From Variovorax sp. IB41 (GTDB lineage Bacteria > Pseudomonadota > Gammaproteobacteria > Burkholderiales > Burkholderiaceae_C): a stretch of DNA of 64,000 bases. The stretch is taken from contig NZ_JAEFCB010000005.1 of assembly GCF_016405905.1 (NCBI RefSeq), positions 1 through 64,000 on the forward strand, in the 5' to 3' direction. Position 1 is the first letter of the stretch. The number at the start of each line of letters is the position of its first letter. The translations under genes and the position numbers were made by a program. Of the stretch, positions 46,492-54,761 are shown one piece after another. The notes beneath the pieces are model-generated. The model was not told the DNA's origin, did no database searches, and worked only from the letters and a program-made list of their open reading frames with translations.

Positions 46492-47268
46492 ATGAAGATG
46501 ACGAAGTCTGTCGCGATAGTTACGGGCGCAAGCTCAGGCATCGGCAGGGCCACGGCGCTGCGCCTGGCACGCGATTTCTCCTGCGTCGTGCTGGCCGCGA
46601 GAAGCGGTGAACGGCTCGACGACGTGGCGGCCGCGGTGAAGTCTGCCGGCGCGGAGGCGCTGGTCGTCGAAGGCGACCTCGGCCATGCGAAGAGCGCGGA
46701 CACGGTGGTCGAACGCGCGCTCGAAGCCTTCGGGCGCATCGATGCGCTGGTGAATGTCGCAGGCGCCGTTCCCGGCCTGGACGTCTTCGAGATGAACGAC
46801 GAGCAGTGGGACGGCGCGATGGCATTGAAATTCCACGGCGCGCGGCGGCTGACGTTGCGCGCGTGGGAAGCACTCAAGGCCGCCGGCGGTTCGGTCGTCT
46901 TCATCTCCGGCAATGCGGCCGAGACACCGAAGGCGGGCGCCGCGGCCGTGGGCGCGATCAACGCCGCCATCGAAGCGCTGGCCAAGGCGTTCGCCGACCG
47001 CGGGATTGCCGATGGCGTGCAGGTCAACAGCGTGTCGCCCGGCGCGGTCATGACCGGCCGGCGAATGGCCATGATCGAGAAGGCGGCTGCCGCACGCAAG
47101 GTCAGCGTGGACGATGCGAAGCAGCTCTTCCTGGCGCAGGCGGGGATCGCGCGATTCGGCGAGGCGGAAGAGATCGCCGACCTCATCGCCTTCGTCGTCT
47201 CGCCGCCCGCGCGCTGGATGACCGGCACCGTCCTTCGCATGGACGGTGGCGAAGTCAAATCGGTCTAG
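46492..47268 (+). CDS. SDR-family protein lacking Tyr and Lys catalytic residues (copy 2)
   Basis: 258 aa. A tandem paralogue of 45677-46447, clearly similar along its length. The cofactor motif TGASSGIG (11-18) is intact and the NNAG motif is NVAG. The catalytic Tyr and Lys positions are Ala150 and Gly154 (KAGAAAVGAIN). The start is ATG 46492 or 46498. It is convergent with the hydrolase gene at 47265; the two stops overlap by 4 nt. Confidence 0.85.
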   Translation: MKMTKSVAIVTGASSGIGRATALRLARDFSCVVLAARSGERLDDVAAAVKSAGAEALVVEGDLGHAKSADTVVERALEAFGRIDALVNVAGAVPGLDVFEMNDEQWDGAMALKFHGARRLTLRAWEALKAAGGSVVFISGNAAETPKAGAAAVGAINAAIEALAKAFADRGIADGVQVNSVSPGAVMTGRRMAMIEKAAAARKVSVDDAKQLFLAQAGIARFGEAEEIADLIAFVVSPPARWMTGTVLRMDGGEVKSV

Positions 47269-47948
47269 AAGGAGCGAAGCGCCTGGACGATCAAGCCGGT
47301 CACTTCGTCCGGCGCCGACACGCTCGGGGTGTGGTCGACGGCGGCGAGCCGCTGGGTCGCGCCCATCCGGTCGGCCATGAAGACCTGGGTGTCTTTCGGA
47401 ATCATCCGGTCGTCCTCTGCAACCAGGTACCAGCTGGGCTTGGACTTCCAGAGCGGGCGTCCCACGGGAACGGTGATGCAGGGCGGGGCGATGGGGCGCT
47501 GCACCGCGGCCAGCACCTGCAGGCTCCGCGCCGACGCGTTCTGCGCAAACGCCGAGGCGAAGGCGTCTTCGGGCAGCCAGATCCATCCATCGGCGTCCGG
47601 TGCGAGCTTCGGCGCGAGGGCGTGCGGTGGCGCGCGGTAGAAGACGTCTGCGACGGTCTCGCCTTCATCGGGCGCCAGCGCGGCGATGTAGACGAGCCCC
47701 GCGACCTTGTCGCTCTCGATCGCCCCGATCACCGCGCCGCCGTAGGCATGCGCGACCAGCAGCACAGGGCCTTCGATGCGCGCAAGGCTTCGCTTGAGCG
47801 ATTTCACATCGTCTTCCAGGGTGGTCAGGGGCAGCGGTGCCGCGACCGACTTGATTCCCGCGTGGGCGAGAGATTCGATCACCGGGGTCCAGCTCGATCC
47901 GTCTGCCCAGGCGCCGTGCACCAGCACCACTGTCGTTTGATTGGCCAT
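47265..47948 (-). CDS. alpha/beta hydrolase with Ala in place of nucleophile Ser
   Basis: 227 aa. ATG 47948 has AAAGGA 8 nt upstream. The fold is an esterase-type hydrolase: VLVHGAWADGSSW at the start, acid Asp180 (LVAEDDRMIP) and base His206 (VDHTPSVSAPDEV). The nucleophile elbow is VAHAYGGAV: residue 68 is Ala where the family normally has Ser (G-H-S-Y-G-G). Hydrolysis by the usual serine route should be lost. It is divergent from the CGNR regulator, and its promoter region contains the same AGTTACT motif as the 44.7-kb promoter. Confidence 0.85.
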   Translation of the reverse strand: MANQTTVVLVHGAWADGSSWTPVIESLAHAGIKSVAAPLPLTTLEDDVKSLKRSLARIEGPVLLVAHAYGGAVIGAIESDKVAGLVYIAALAPDEGETVADVFYRAPPHALAPKLAPDADGWIWLPEDAFASAFAQNASARSLQVLAAVQRPIAPPCITVPVGRPLWKSKPSWYLVAEDDRMIPKDTQVFMADRMGATQRLAAVDHTPSVSAPDEVTGLIVQALRSF

Positions 47949-48006
47949 ATTCCGTTCCTTTGCGTGTGTAGAGACAAGCCGTCTGCCGGCTGATGCGTGC
48001 ATCGAC

Positions 48007-48022
48007 AGTAACTTGTCTAAAT
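48007..48022 (-). promoter_or_regulatory. AGTTACT motif in the divergent hydrolase/regulator promoter
   Basis: On the minus strand this reads ATTTAGACAAGTTACT, closely matching ATTTGACAAGTTACT at 44714-44728. In both cases a -35-like hexamer (TAGACA or TTGACA) runs straight into the AGTTACT arm. It lies about 60 bp upstream of the hydrolase start. The shared context suggests one regulator for both promoters, possibly the CGNR protein encoded to the right. Confidence 0.5.
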
Positions 48023-48164
48023 TGATTGGAGTGGTTATTCTGCATGGGCGCGGCATGCGCCGCAAGCGCTGTCGTCGCAAAGGGCCGAATAAAATCGCCT
48101 CCCTTGCAGGAGGTCTTCGCGAACGTCGCGGATCACTGCGAACACGCAGTACCTAGGAGAGTTG

Positions 48165-48809
48165 ATGAAGGAGAAGCGGCCTCCGGCCATGTTCCTGGCG
48201 GATTCACTGGCCATCGATTTCCTGAACTCCGTCGGCTTCCCCGTGGACACCGAGGTGGAGTGGCTGGAGTCCGGGGAAGACTTTGTGAACTGGCTCCAGG
48301 AAGCCGGATTGGTCAGCCCCGAAGAACTGAAGGAAGTGTGCGAAGGCGCCGGTCCGGGTGAGCTGGACGCCGTGGCCGCGCAGGCGCGCGCCCTGCGCGA
48401 ATGGTTCAGGGGATTCGTGCAATCGCACAAGGGCGCGCGGCTCACGCGCAAGGCCCTGAAGGACCTGGAGCCGTTGAACCGGCTGCTCGCGCGGGACGAG
48501 GAGTTCGATCAGGTCGAAGTGCGTGCGAAGGATGCGGCCGGCCCCGACGATCTCTCCGAGCTGACCTGGGTGCGCCGCCGGCGCTGGCGTTCGCCTGAAG
48601 CGCTGCTGCTGCCGGTCGCCAAAGCCATGGCCGAGCTGCTGGCCACCGCGGACTTCGTGCAGGTCAAGTCCTGCGAAGGCCCGACCTGCACGCTGATGTT
48701 TCTCGACACGACGCGCGGCCACATCCGCAGGTGGTGCAGCATGGCTGTCTGCGGCAATCGCGCCAAGCAGGCCGCGCATCGCTTGCGGGCGAGTGGCGAC
48801 AAGAGGTAA
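48165..48809 (+). CDS. CGNR zinc-finger transcriptional regulator
   Basis: 214 aa. ATG 48165 is 5 nt from AGGAG; a TTG three bases earlier is possible. The N-terminal helical ABATE-like domain spans about 1-140 (LADSLAIDFLNSVGFP). The C-terminal CGNR zinc finger has Cys ligands in KSCEGPTCTLMFLD and RRWCSMAVCGNRAKQAAHR, which also forms the DNA-binding helix. Such regulators usually control nearby metabolic genes, so the hydrolase/SDR genes on its left are the natural target. Confidence 0.88.
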   Translation: MKEKRPPAMFLADSLAIDFLNSVGFPVDTEVEWLESGEDFVNWLQEAGLVSPEELKEVCEGAGPGELDAVAAQARALREWFRGFVQSHKGARLTRKALKDLEPLNRLLARDEEFDQVEVRAKDAAGPDDLSELTWVRRRRWRSPEALLLPVAKAMAELLATADFVQVKSCEGPTCTLMFLDTTRGHIRRWCSMAVCGNRAKQAAHRLRASGDKR

Positions 48810-48838
48810 GCGGCTGCCGGCGAGCGCCGGGGCTGTTT

Positions 48839-48873
48839 TATAATCACGAAAAAGCACGACCGTTCTTTTTCGT
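48839..48873 (+). promoter_or_regulatory. TATAAT promoter with inverted repeat upstream of etfB
   Basis: A perfect TATAAT (48839-48844) is followed at once by the inverted repeat CGAAAAAG (48847-48854) / CTTTTTCG (48865-48872). That repeat covers the expected transcription start. No good -35 is visible. The repeat could be an operator for an acyl-CoA-responsive repressor or an mRNA 5' hairpin. Confidence 0.5.
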
Positions 48874-48979
48874 CGCCCCCGATCCCCATCGAAACGAACG
48901 CAGAGGTCACAAAGGTCAAACCCTAGAATGACCGGTTGCCCTCGAAGCCCCCTTTTTGCAATCCAATGGAGTCAAGTCA

Positions 48980-49729
48980 ATGAAGGTTCTTGTACCTGTC
49001 AAACGGGTCGTCGATTACAACGTGAAGGTGCGCGTCAAGAGCGACGGCACCGGGGTGGACATTGCCAACGTCAAGATGAGCATGAACCCCTTCGACGAAA
49101 TCGCTGTCGAAGAAGCGGTTCGCCTGAAGGAAAAGGGCGTGGTCACCGAAGTGATCGCCGTCTCCTGCGGCGATGCCAAGTGCCAGGAAACCCTGCGCAC
49201 CGCGATGGCCATCGGCGCTGATCGCGGCATCCTGGTCGAGACGACCGAAGAGCTGCAGCCCCTGGCCGTCGCCAAGCTCCTGAAGGCGCTGGTCGACAAG
49301 GAACAGCCCCAGCTCATCATCCTCGGCAAGCAAGCCATCGATGACGACGCGAACCAGACCGGCCAGATGCTGGCTGCACTCGCAGATCTGCCCCAAGCCA
49401 CCTTCGCCTCGAAGGTCGATCTCGCGGCCGACAAGGTCACCGTGGCGCGCGAAGTCGACGGCGGCATGGAAACGCTGACGCTCACACTGCCCGCGGTCAT
49501 CACGACCGACCTGCGCCTCAATGAGCCGCGCTACGTCACGCTGCCCAACATCATGAAGGCCAAGAAGAAGACGCTCGATGTCTTCAAGCCCGAAGACCTG
49601 GGCGTGGACGTCAAACCCCGCCTGAAGACCCTGAAGGTCAGCGAGCCCCCGAAGCGCGGCGCAGGCATCAAGGTGCCTGACGTTGCAACGCTGGTGGACA
49701 AACTGAAGAACGAAGCGAAGGTGATCTGA
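48980..49729 (+). CDS. etfB: electron transfer flavoprotein subunit beta
   Basis: 249 aa. GGAG before ATG 48980; the in-frame ATG at 48956 gives a non-conserved extension. EtfB signatures are [15 protein letters not shown] at the N-terminus, [17 protein letters not shown] and the AMP-binding block [21 protein letters not shown]. It holds the structural AMP and contacts partner dehydrogenases. It accepts electrons from acyl-CoA dehydrogenases, such as the one encoded at 50739, and passes them to ETF-ubiquinone oxidoreductase. Two nucleotides separate it from etfA. Confidence 0.97.
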   Translation: MKVLVPVKRVVDYNVKVRVKSDGTGVDIANVKMSMNPFDEIAVEEAVRLKEKGVVTEVIAVSCGDAKCQETLRTAMAIGADRGILVETTEELQPLAVAKLLKALVDKEQPQLIILGKQAIDDDANQTGQMLAALADLPQATFASKVDLAADKVTVAREVDGGMETLTLTLPAVITTDLRLNEPRYVTLPNIMKAKKKTLDVFKPEDLGVDVKPRLKTLKVSEPPKRGAGIKVPDVATLVDKLKNEAKVI

Positions 49730-49731
49730 AC

Positions 49732-50664
49732 ATGACCGCACTTGTTATTGCCGAACACGACCACGCCAGCATCAAGCCGGCAACCTTGAACACCGTGACC
49801 GCAGCGCTGGCTTGCGGTGGTGAAGTGCACATCCTCGTCGCAGGCGCGAATGCAGCGGAAGCCGCCAAGGCCGCGGCGCAGATCGCAGGCGTCACCAAGG
49901 TCATCGCCGCCGACAGCCCGAGCCTCGCAGAGAACCTCGCCGAAAACGTCGCCGCTCAAGTGCTGGCCATCGCCAGCAACTACAGCCACATCCTGTTCCC
50001 CTCGACCGCCAACGGCAAGAACGTCGCCCCGCGCGTGGCCGCCAAGCTCGATGTGGCCCAGATCAGCGACATCACCAAGGTGGACAGCCCCGACACCTTC
50101 GAGCGCCCGATCTACGCCGGCAACGCGATCGCGACTGTGCAGAGCAGCGACGCCACCAAGGTGATCACCGTGCGCACGACCGGCTTCGACGCCGCAGCCG
50201 CAACGGGCGGTAGCGCAACGGTCGAAACGGCCGAAGGCGTCGCAGACAGCGGCAAGTCGAGCTTCGTCGGCCGTGAAGTCACGAAGAGCGAACGCCCCGA
50301 GCTGACCGCCGCCAAGATCATCGTCTCCGGCGGCCGTGCCTTGGGCAGCGCCGAGAAGTTCACCGAAGTGATGGCGCCCCTGGCCGACAAGCTCAACGCG
50401 GGCCTGGGCGCCAGCCGCGCTGCCGTCGATGCGGGCTACGCCCCCAACGACTGGCAAGTGGGCCAGACCGGCAAGATCGTCGCGCCGCAGCTGTACATCG
50501 CCGCAGGCATCTCGGGTGCGATCCAGCATCTGGCCGGCATGAAGGACTCCAAGGTGATCGTGGCGATCAACAAGGACGAAGAGGCGCCGATCTTCTCGGT
50601 GGCCGACTACGGCCTCGTCGCCGACCTGTTCGTGGCCGTGCCCGAGCTGGTGAAGGCGCTCTGA
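49732..50664 (+). CDS. etfA: electron transfer flavoprotein subunit alpha
   Basis: 310 aa. N-terminal Rossmann-like domain followed by the FAD domain with the family signature ([66 protein letters not shown]). It carries the redox-active FAD of the EtfAB heterodimer. Immediately after etfB in one operon and closed by a strong terminator. Confidence 0.97.
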   Translation: MTALVIAEHDHASIKPATLNTVTAALACGGEVHILVAGANAAEAAKAAAQIAGVTKVIAADSPSLAENLAENVAAQVLAIASNYSHILFPSTANGKNVAPRVAAKLDVAQISDITKVDSPDTFERPIYAGNAIATVQSSDATKVITVRTTGFDAAAATGGSATVETAEGVADSGKSSFVGREVTKSERPELTAAKIIVSGGRALGSAEKFTEVMAPLADKLNAGLGASRAAVDAGYAPNDWQVGQTGKIVAPQLYIAAGISGAIQHLAGMKDSKVIVAINKDEEAPIFSVADYGLVADLFVAVPELVKAL

Positions 50665-50687
50665 TCGCATCGCTGCATTGAGCCGGA

Positions 50688-50711
50688 GGGCATCGTTCGC
50701 GATGCCCTTTT
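50688..50711 (+). terminator. Rho-independent terminator after etfBA
   Basis: A perfect 8-bp stem GGGCATCG/CGATGCCC closes a TTCG tetraloop (UUCG in RNA, an unusually stable loop) and is followed by TTTT. It lies 23 bp after the etfA stop and 28 bp before the acyl-CoA dehydrogenase start, so that gene needs readthrough or its own promoter. Confidence 0.92.
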
Positions 50712-50738
50712 CGTATCCGCTGTATCTGGAGACAAGAC

Positions 50739-52529
50739 ATGAGCTACACCGCCCCCCTCAAGGACATGCTGTTCGACATCGAGCACCTGGCCAACATCGG
50801 CGAGATCGCCAAGCTGCCCGGCTTCGAGGACGCAGGCCTGGAAACCGCGCAGGCCGTGCTCGAGGAGTGCGCCCGCTTCAACCAGGATGTGGTCGCGCCG
50901 CTGAACATCGAAGGCGACCGCAACCCGTCGTCCTTCAAGGGCGGTGAAGTCACCACCACGCCGGGCTTCAAGGACGCGTTCGCGCAGTACGTCTCGGGCG
51001 GCTGGCAGGGCCTGCAGCATCCCTCGGACTTCGGCGGTCAGGGCCTGCCCAAGACCATCGGCGCGGCCTGCGGCGAGATGCTCAACTCGGCCAACATGAG
51101 CTTTGCGCTGTGCCCGCTCCTGAGCGATGGCGCCATCGAGGCGCTGCTCACGGCCGGCTCCGACGAGCTCAAGGCGGTCTATCTCGAGAAGCTCGTGAGC
51201 GGCCAGTGGACCGGCACGATGAACCTCACCGAGCCGCAGGCCGGCAGCGATCTCGCGATGGTGCGCAGCCGCGCCGAGCCGCAGCCCGATGGCACGTACA
51301 AGGTGTTCGGCACCAAGATCTTCATCACCTACGGTGAGCACGACATGGCCGAGAACATCGTGCACCTCGTGCTGGCCCGCGTGACCGGCGCGCCCGAAGG
51401 CGTCAAGGGCATCAGCCTGTTCGTGGTGCCCAAGTTCATGGTCGGCAAAGATGGCGCGCTGGGCGCGCGCAACGACGTGCACTGCGTGAGCATCGAGCAC
51501 AAGATGGGCATCAAGGCCTCGCCGACCGCCGTGCTGCAGTACGGTGACCACGGCGGCGCCGTGGGCTACCTCGTCGGCCAGGAGAACCGGGGCCTGGAGT
51601 ACATGTTCATCATGATGAACTCGGCCCGCTACGCCGTGGGCATGCAGGGCATCGCCATTGCAGAGCGGGCGTATCAACACGCTGTCGCCTACGCCAAGGA
51701 CCGCGTGCAGAGCCGCCCGGTCGATGGTTCTATCAACGCGAGCGCACCGATCATTCACCACCCGGACGTCAAGCGCATGCTGATGACGATGCGCGCCTAC
51801 ACCGAAGGCTGCCGCGCGATGGCCTCGGTGGCCGCCGCCGCCTATGACGCCGCGCACCATCACCCCGATGCCGACGCCCGCAAACAGAACCAGGCCTTCT
51901 ACGAATTCATGGTGCCGCTGGTCAAGGGCTACAGCACCGAGATGAGCCTGGAGGTCACTTCGCTGGGTGTGCAGGTGCACGGCGGCATGGGCTTCATCGA
52001 GGAGACCGGCGCGGCGCAGTACTACCGCGACGCCAAGATCCTCACGATCTACGAAGGCACCACCGCGATCCAGGCCAACGACCTGGTGGGCCGCAAGACC
52101 GCGCGCGACGGCGGCCAGACCGCCAAGGCGATTGCGGCACAGATCGAGAAGACCGAGGCCGAGCTCGCCAGGAGCGACAGCGCCGCCGCGAAGGCCGTGC
52201 ACAAGCGCCTGAAGGCCGCGCGCGAAGCGTTCATCGAAGTGGTCGACTTCGTCGCGGGCCAGACCAAGGCCTCGCCCAACGCGGTGTTCGCGGGCAGCGT
52301 GCCGTACCTGATGCTCGCGGGGAATCTCGTGGCCGGCTGGCAGCTCGCGCGCTCGCTGATCATTGCCGAAGACCTCGCCTCGCGCAGCTTCGACACCGAC
52401 TTCATGCTGGCCAAGATCGCGACCGCGCGCTTCTACGCCGAGCACATCCTGAACAAGGCGCCGAGCATCCGCGACAGCATCGTGGACGGCGCCGAGAGCG
52501 TCACGGCGCTGGCGCTCGACGCGTTCTGA
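50739..52529 (+). CDS. acyl-CoA dehydrogenase (long form with C-terminal domain)
   Basis: 596 aa, the size of the FadE12/DmdC-like group. FAD and substrate motifs: LTEPQAGSDLAMVRSRAEPQ, FGTKIFITYGEHDMAENIVHLVLAR and GMGFIEETGAAQYYRDAKILTIYEGTTAIQANDL, where the IYEGTT Glu is the probable catalytic base. The last 120 residues form the extra C-terminal helical domain. It makes trans-2-enoyl-CoA and reduces ETF. Next to etfBA, consistent with electron hand-off. Substrate chain unknown. Confidence 0.93.
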   Translation: MSYTAPLKDMLFDIEHLANIGEIAKLPGFEDAGLETAQAVLEECARFNQDVVAPLNIEGDRNPSSFKGGEVTTTPGFKDAFAQYVSGGWQGLQHPSDFGGQGLPKTIGAACGEMLNSANMSFALCPLLSDGAIEALLTAGSDELKAVYLEKLVSGQWTGTMNLTEPQAGSDLAMVRSRAEPQPDGTYKVFGTKIFITYGEHDMAENIVHLVLARVTGAPEGVKGISLFVVPKFMVGKDGALGARNDVHCVSIEHKMGIKASPTAVLQYGDHGGAVGYLVGQENRGLEYMFIMMNSARYAVGMQGIAIAERAYQHAVAYAKDRVQSRPVDGSINASAPIIHHPDVKRMLMTMRAYTEGCRAMASVAAAAYDAAHHHPDADARKQNQAFYEFMVPLVKGYSTEMSLEVTSLGVQVHGGMGFIEETGAAQYYRDAKILTIYEGTTAIQANDLVGRKTARDGGQTAKAIAAQIEKTEAELARSDSAAAKAVHKRLKAAREAFIEVVDFVAGQTKASPNAVFAGSVPYLMLAGNLVAGWQLARSLIIAEDLASRSFDTDFMLAKIATARFYAEHILNKAPSIRDSIVDGAESVTALALDAF

Positions 52530-52618
52530 GCCATACGGCATACGGCCCGTGTCGCCCATCTGACCGGCGGCGCGGGCCTCCCTCTCTTATAAAACCGATC
52601 CCATCTCCCGGAGACAAC

Positions 52619-53581
52619 ATGTCCAAGCTGCCCCCCGTCCTGGCGAACCTGCCGCTGCCGATCATCGGCTCGCCGCTGTTCATCATCAGCAACCCCAAGC
52701 TCGTGATCGCGCAATGCAAGGCCGGCGTGGTCGGCTCGATGCCCGCGCTCAACGCGCGCCCCGCGGCGCAGCTGGAAGAGTGGCTGATCGAGATCACCGA
52801 GGAACTGGCCGCCTACAACAAGGCCAACCCCGACAAGCCCGCCGCGCCGTTCGCCATCAACCAGATCGTGCACAAGAGCAACGACCGCCTGGACCACGAC
52901 ATGGAGATGGTCGTGAAGTACAAGGTGCCGATCGTCATCACCTCGCTGGGCGCGCGCACCGACGTGAACGACGCGGTGCACAGCTACGGCGGCGTGACGC
53001 TGCACGACATCATCAACAACAAGTTCGCGCAGAAGGCGATCGAGAAGGGCGCCGACGGCATCATCGCCGTGGCGGCCGGTGCCGGCGGCCATGCGGGCGT
53101 GAAGAGCCCGTTCGCGCTGGTGCAGGAAATCCGCCAGTGGTTCGACGGCCCGATCGCGCTGTCGGGCGCCATCGCCACCGGCGGCGCGGTGCTCGCGGCG
53201 CAGGCCATGGGCGCGGACTTCGCCTACATCGGCACCGCCTTCATCGCCACCGAGGAAGCGCGCGCGAGCGAGGACTACAAGCAGGCCATCGTCGATGGCA
53301 ACTCGGACGACATCGTCTACTCCAGCCTCTTCACCGGCGTGCATGGCAACTACCTCGCACCCAGCATCGTCAAGGCCGGCATGGACCCGGCGAACCTCCC
53401 CGAAGGCGACGTGAAGACCATGAACTTCGGCGGCGGCGACGGCAGCAAGGCCAAGGCCTGGAAAGACATCTGGGGCTCGGGCCAGGGCATCGGCGCCGTG
53501 ACCGAAGTGGCGAGCGCCGCGGCCTTCATCGACAAGCTCAAGCGCGAATACCAGGAAGCAAGGCAGCGGCTGGCGCTCTGA
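52619..53581 (+). CDS. nitronate monooxygenase (2-nitropropane dioxygenase family)
   Basis: 320 aa, CGGAGA before ATG 52619. A TIM-barrel FMN enzyme: PIIGSPLFIISNPKLVIAQCKAG at the N-terminus, then GADGIIAVAAGAGGHAG with the conserved His, ALSGAIATGGAVLAAQAMGADFAYIGTAF for FMN phosphate binding. The family oxidises alkyl nitronates, but homologues near acyl-CoA genes may reduce enoyl compounds. A TATAAA box (52588-52593) upstream may be its promoter. Confidence 0.9.
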   Translation: MSKLPPVLANLPLPIIGSPLFIISNPKLVIAQCKAGVVGSMPALNARPAAQLEEWLIEITEELAAYNKANPDKPAAPFAINQIVHKSNDRLDHDMEMVVKYKVPIVITSLGARTDVNDAVHSYGGVTLHDIINNKFAQKAIEKGADGIIAVAAGAGGHAGVKSPFALVQEIRQWFDGPIALSGAIATGGAVLAAQAMGADFAYIGTAFIATEEARASEDYKQAIVDGNSDDIVYSSLFTGVHGNYLAPSIVKAGMDPANLPEGDVKTMNFGGGDGSKAKAWKDIWGSGQGIGAVTEVASAAAFIDKLKREYQEARQRLAL

Positions 53582-53594
53582 GCGCCGACTGACC

Positions 53595-54761
53595 GTGGCT
53601 TCAGCCATCGCGTCATCGCCCCTGCCGCCCCCGCCTTCGCAAGCGGGGCGCATGCCGTTGCTCGACGCGGCCAAGGGCCTCGCCTGCGCGGTGATCGTCG
53701 GGCACCACCTCTCGCGCTACGGGCCGATGCCCGCGGGCGCCTACGGGCTCGCGCCCGATTTCTTCGGCTGGCTGGCCGAAGACGGCCGGCTCGCGGTGCA
53801 GGTGTTCCTCGTGATCGCGGGCTTTCTCGCGGCGGCGAGCCTGGCGCCCGACGGCCTCTTGCGCGTGGACCGTCCCATCGCGCGCATCCTGCAGCGCTAT
53901 GGGCGGCTGGTGATGCCGTACCTGGCCGCGCTCACCGTCTGCGTGCTGGTGGCCGCGCTGGTGCGGCCGTGGCTCGATGAAGACGTGGTGCCGGCATCGC
54001 CGACCATCGGCCAGTTGTTCGCGCACGGCCTCTTGCTGCAGGACCTGCTGGGCTACGAGTCGCTGTCCACCGGCGTCTGGTACGTGGCCATCGACTTCCA
54101 GCTCTTCGCGCTGGCGCTGATGCTCGTGGGCCTGCCGGCCATGCTGAGCCCGCCGACGCCGGGCACCGTCAATCCATCGTCGCGATGGATGCCCGTGCTG
54201 CTGGTGCTCGCGCTGGCCGTGACCTCGCTGGTGCTCTTCAATCGCAACGCCAGCCTGGACGACACGGCGCTCTATTTCTTCGGCGCCTACGGCCTCGGGA
54301 TGCTGGTGTTCTGGATCGGCCGCGCAACGCGCGCGAGCACCTGGCAGGGCGCGGTGGCGCTGCTGGTGCTGGTCGGCGCAGGCGCGCTGGCGATCGAATG
54401 GCGCAGCCGCATCGCGACGGCGCTGGTGACGGCGCTGCTGATCGCGCTCGCGCAGCACCGCCACTGGCTCTCGCCCGCGAAGTGGCCGGCGGCGGCGGTG
54501 CCGCTGCAGCGCCTGGGGCGCATGTCGTACTCGCTGTTCCTGATCCACTTTCCGGTGCTGCTGGCGATGAACGCCCTGGTCGCGAACCTCGCGCCGCACG
54601 GGCCGTGGCTCGACCTGCTGGGCATGGTCGCGACCTTCGGTCTTTCGGTGGCCGCGGCGGCGCTGCTGTACCGCTGGGTGGAGGCGCGCCCGGCCTCGTG
54701 GCGCGCCGTGTTCACGCTGTTCGCCGCATTGCTGGTGAGCGGCATCGCCGTGTCGTACTAG
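53595..54761 (+). CDS. acyltransferase 3 family membrane protein
   Basis: 388 aa from GTG 53595. About ten transmembrane helices with the family features: LLDAAKGLACAVIVGHHLSRYG (the conserved His pair in the first helix) and SYSLFLIHFPVLLAMNALV near the end. These O-acyltransferases modify exopolysaccharides, lipids or antibiotics at the membrane. Substrate unknown. Its stop TAG (54759-54761) overlaps the stop of the convergent AraC gene in the palindrome CTAG. Confidence 0.88.
   Translation: MASAIASSPLPPPPSQAGRMPLLDAAKGLACAVIVGHHLSRYGPMPAGAYGLAPDFFGWLAEDGRLAVQVFLVIAGFLAAASLAPDGLLRVDRPIARILQRYGRLVMPYLAALTVCVLVAALVRPWLDEDVVPASPTIGQLFAHGLLLQDLLGYESLSTGVWYVAIDFQLFALALMLVGLPAMLSPPTPGTVNPSSRWMPVLLVLALAVTSLVLFNRNASLDDTALYFFGAYGLGMLVFWIGRATRASTWQGAVALLVLVGAGALAIEWRSRIATALVTALLIALAQHRHWLSPAKWPAAAVPLQRLGRMSYSLFLIHFPVLLAMNALVANLAPHGPWLDLLGMVATFGLSVAAAALLYRWVEARPASWRAVFTLFAALLVSGIAVSY

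Noticed and set aside
52588..52593. TATAAA as a firm promoter for the nitronate monooxygenase gene.
   Set aside because: No matching -35 box at 16-18 bp; mentioned only as a possibility in the gene entry.
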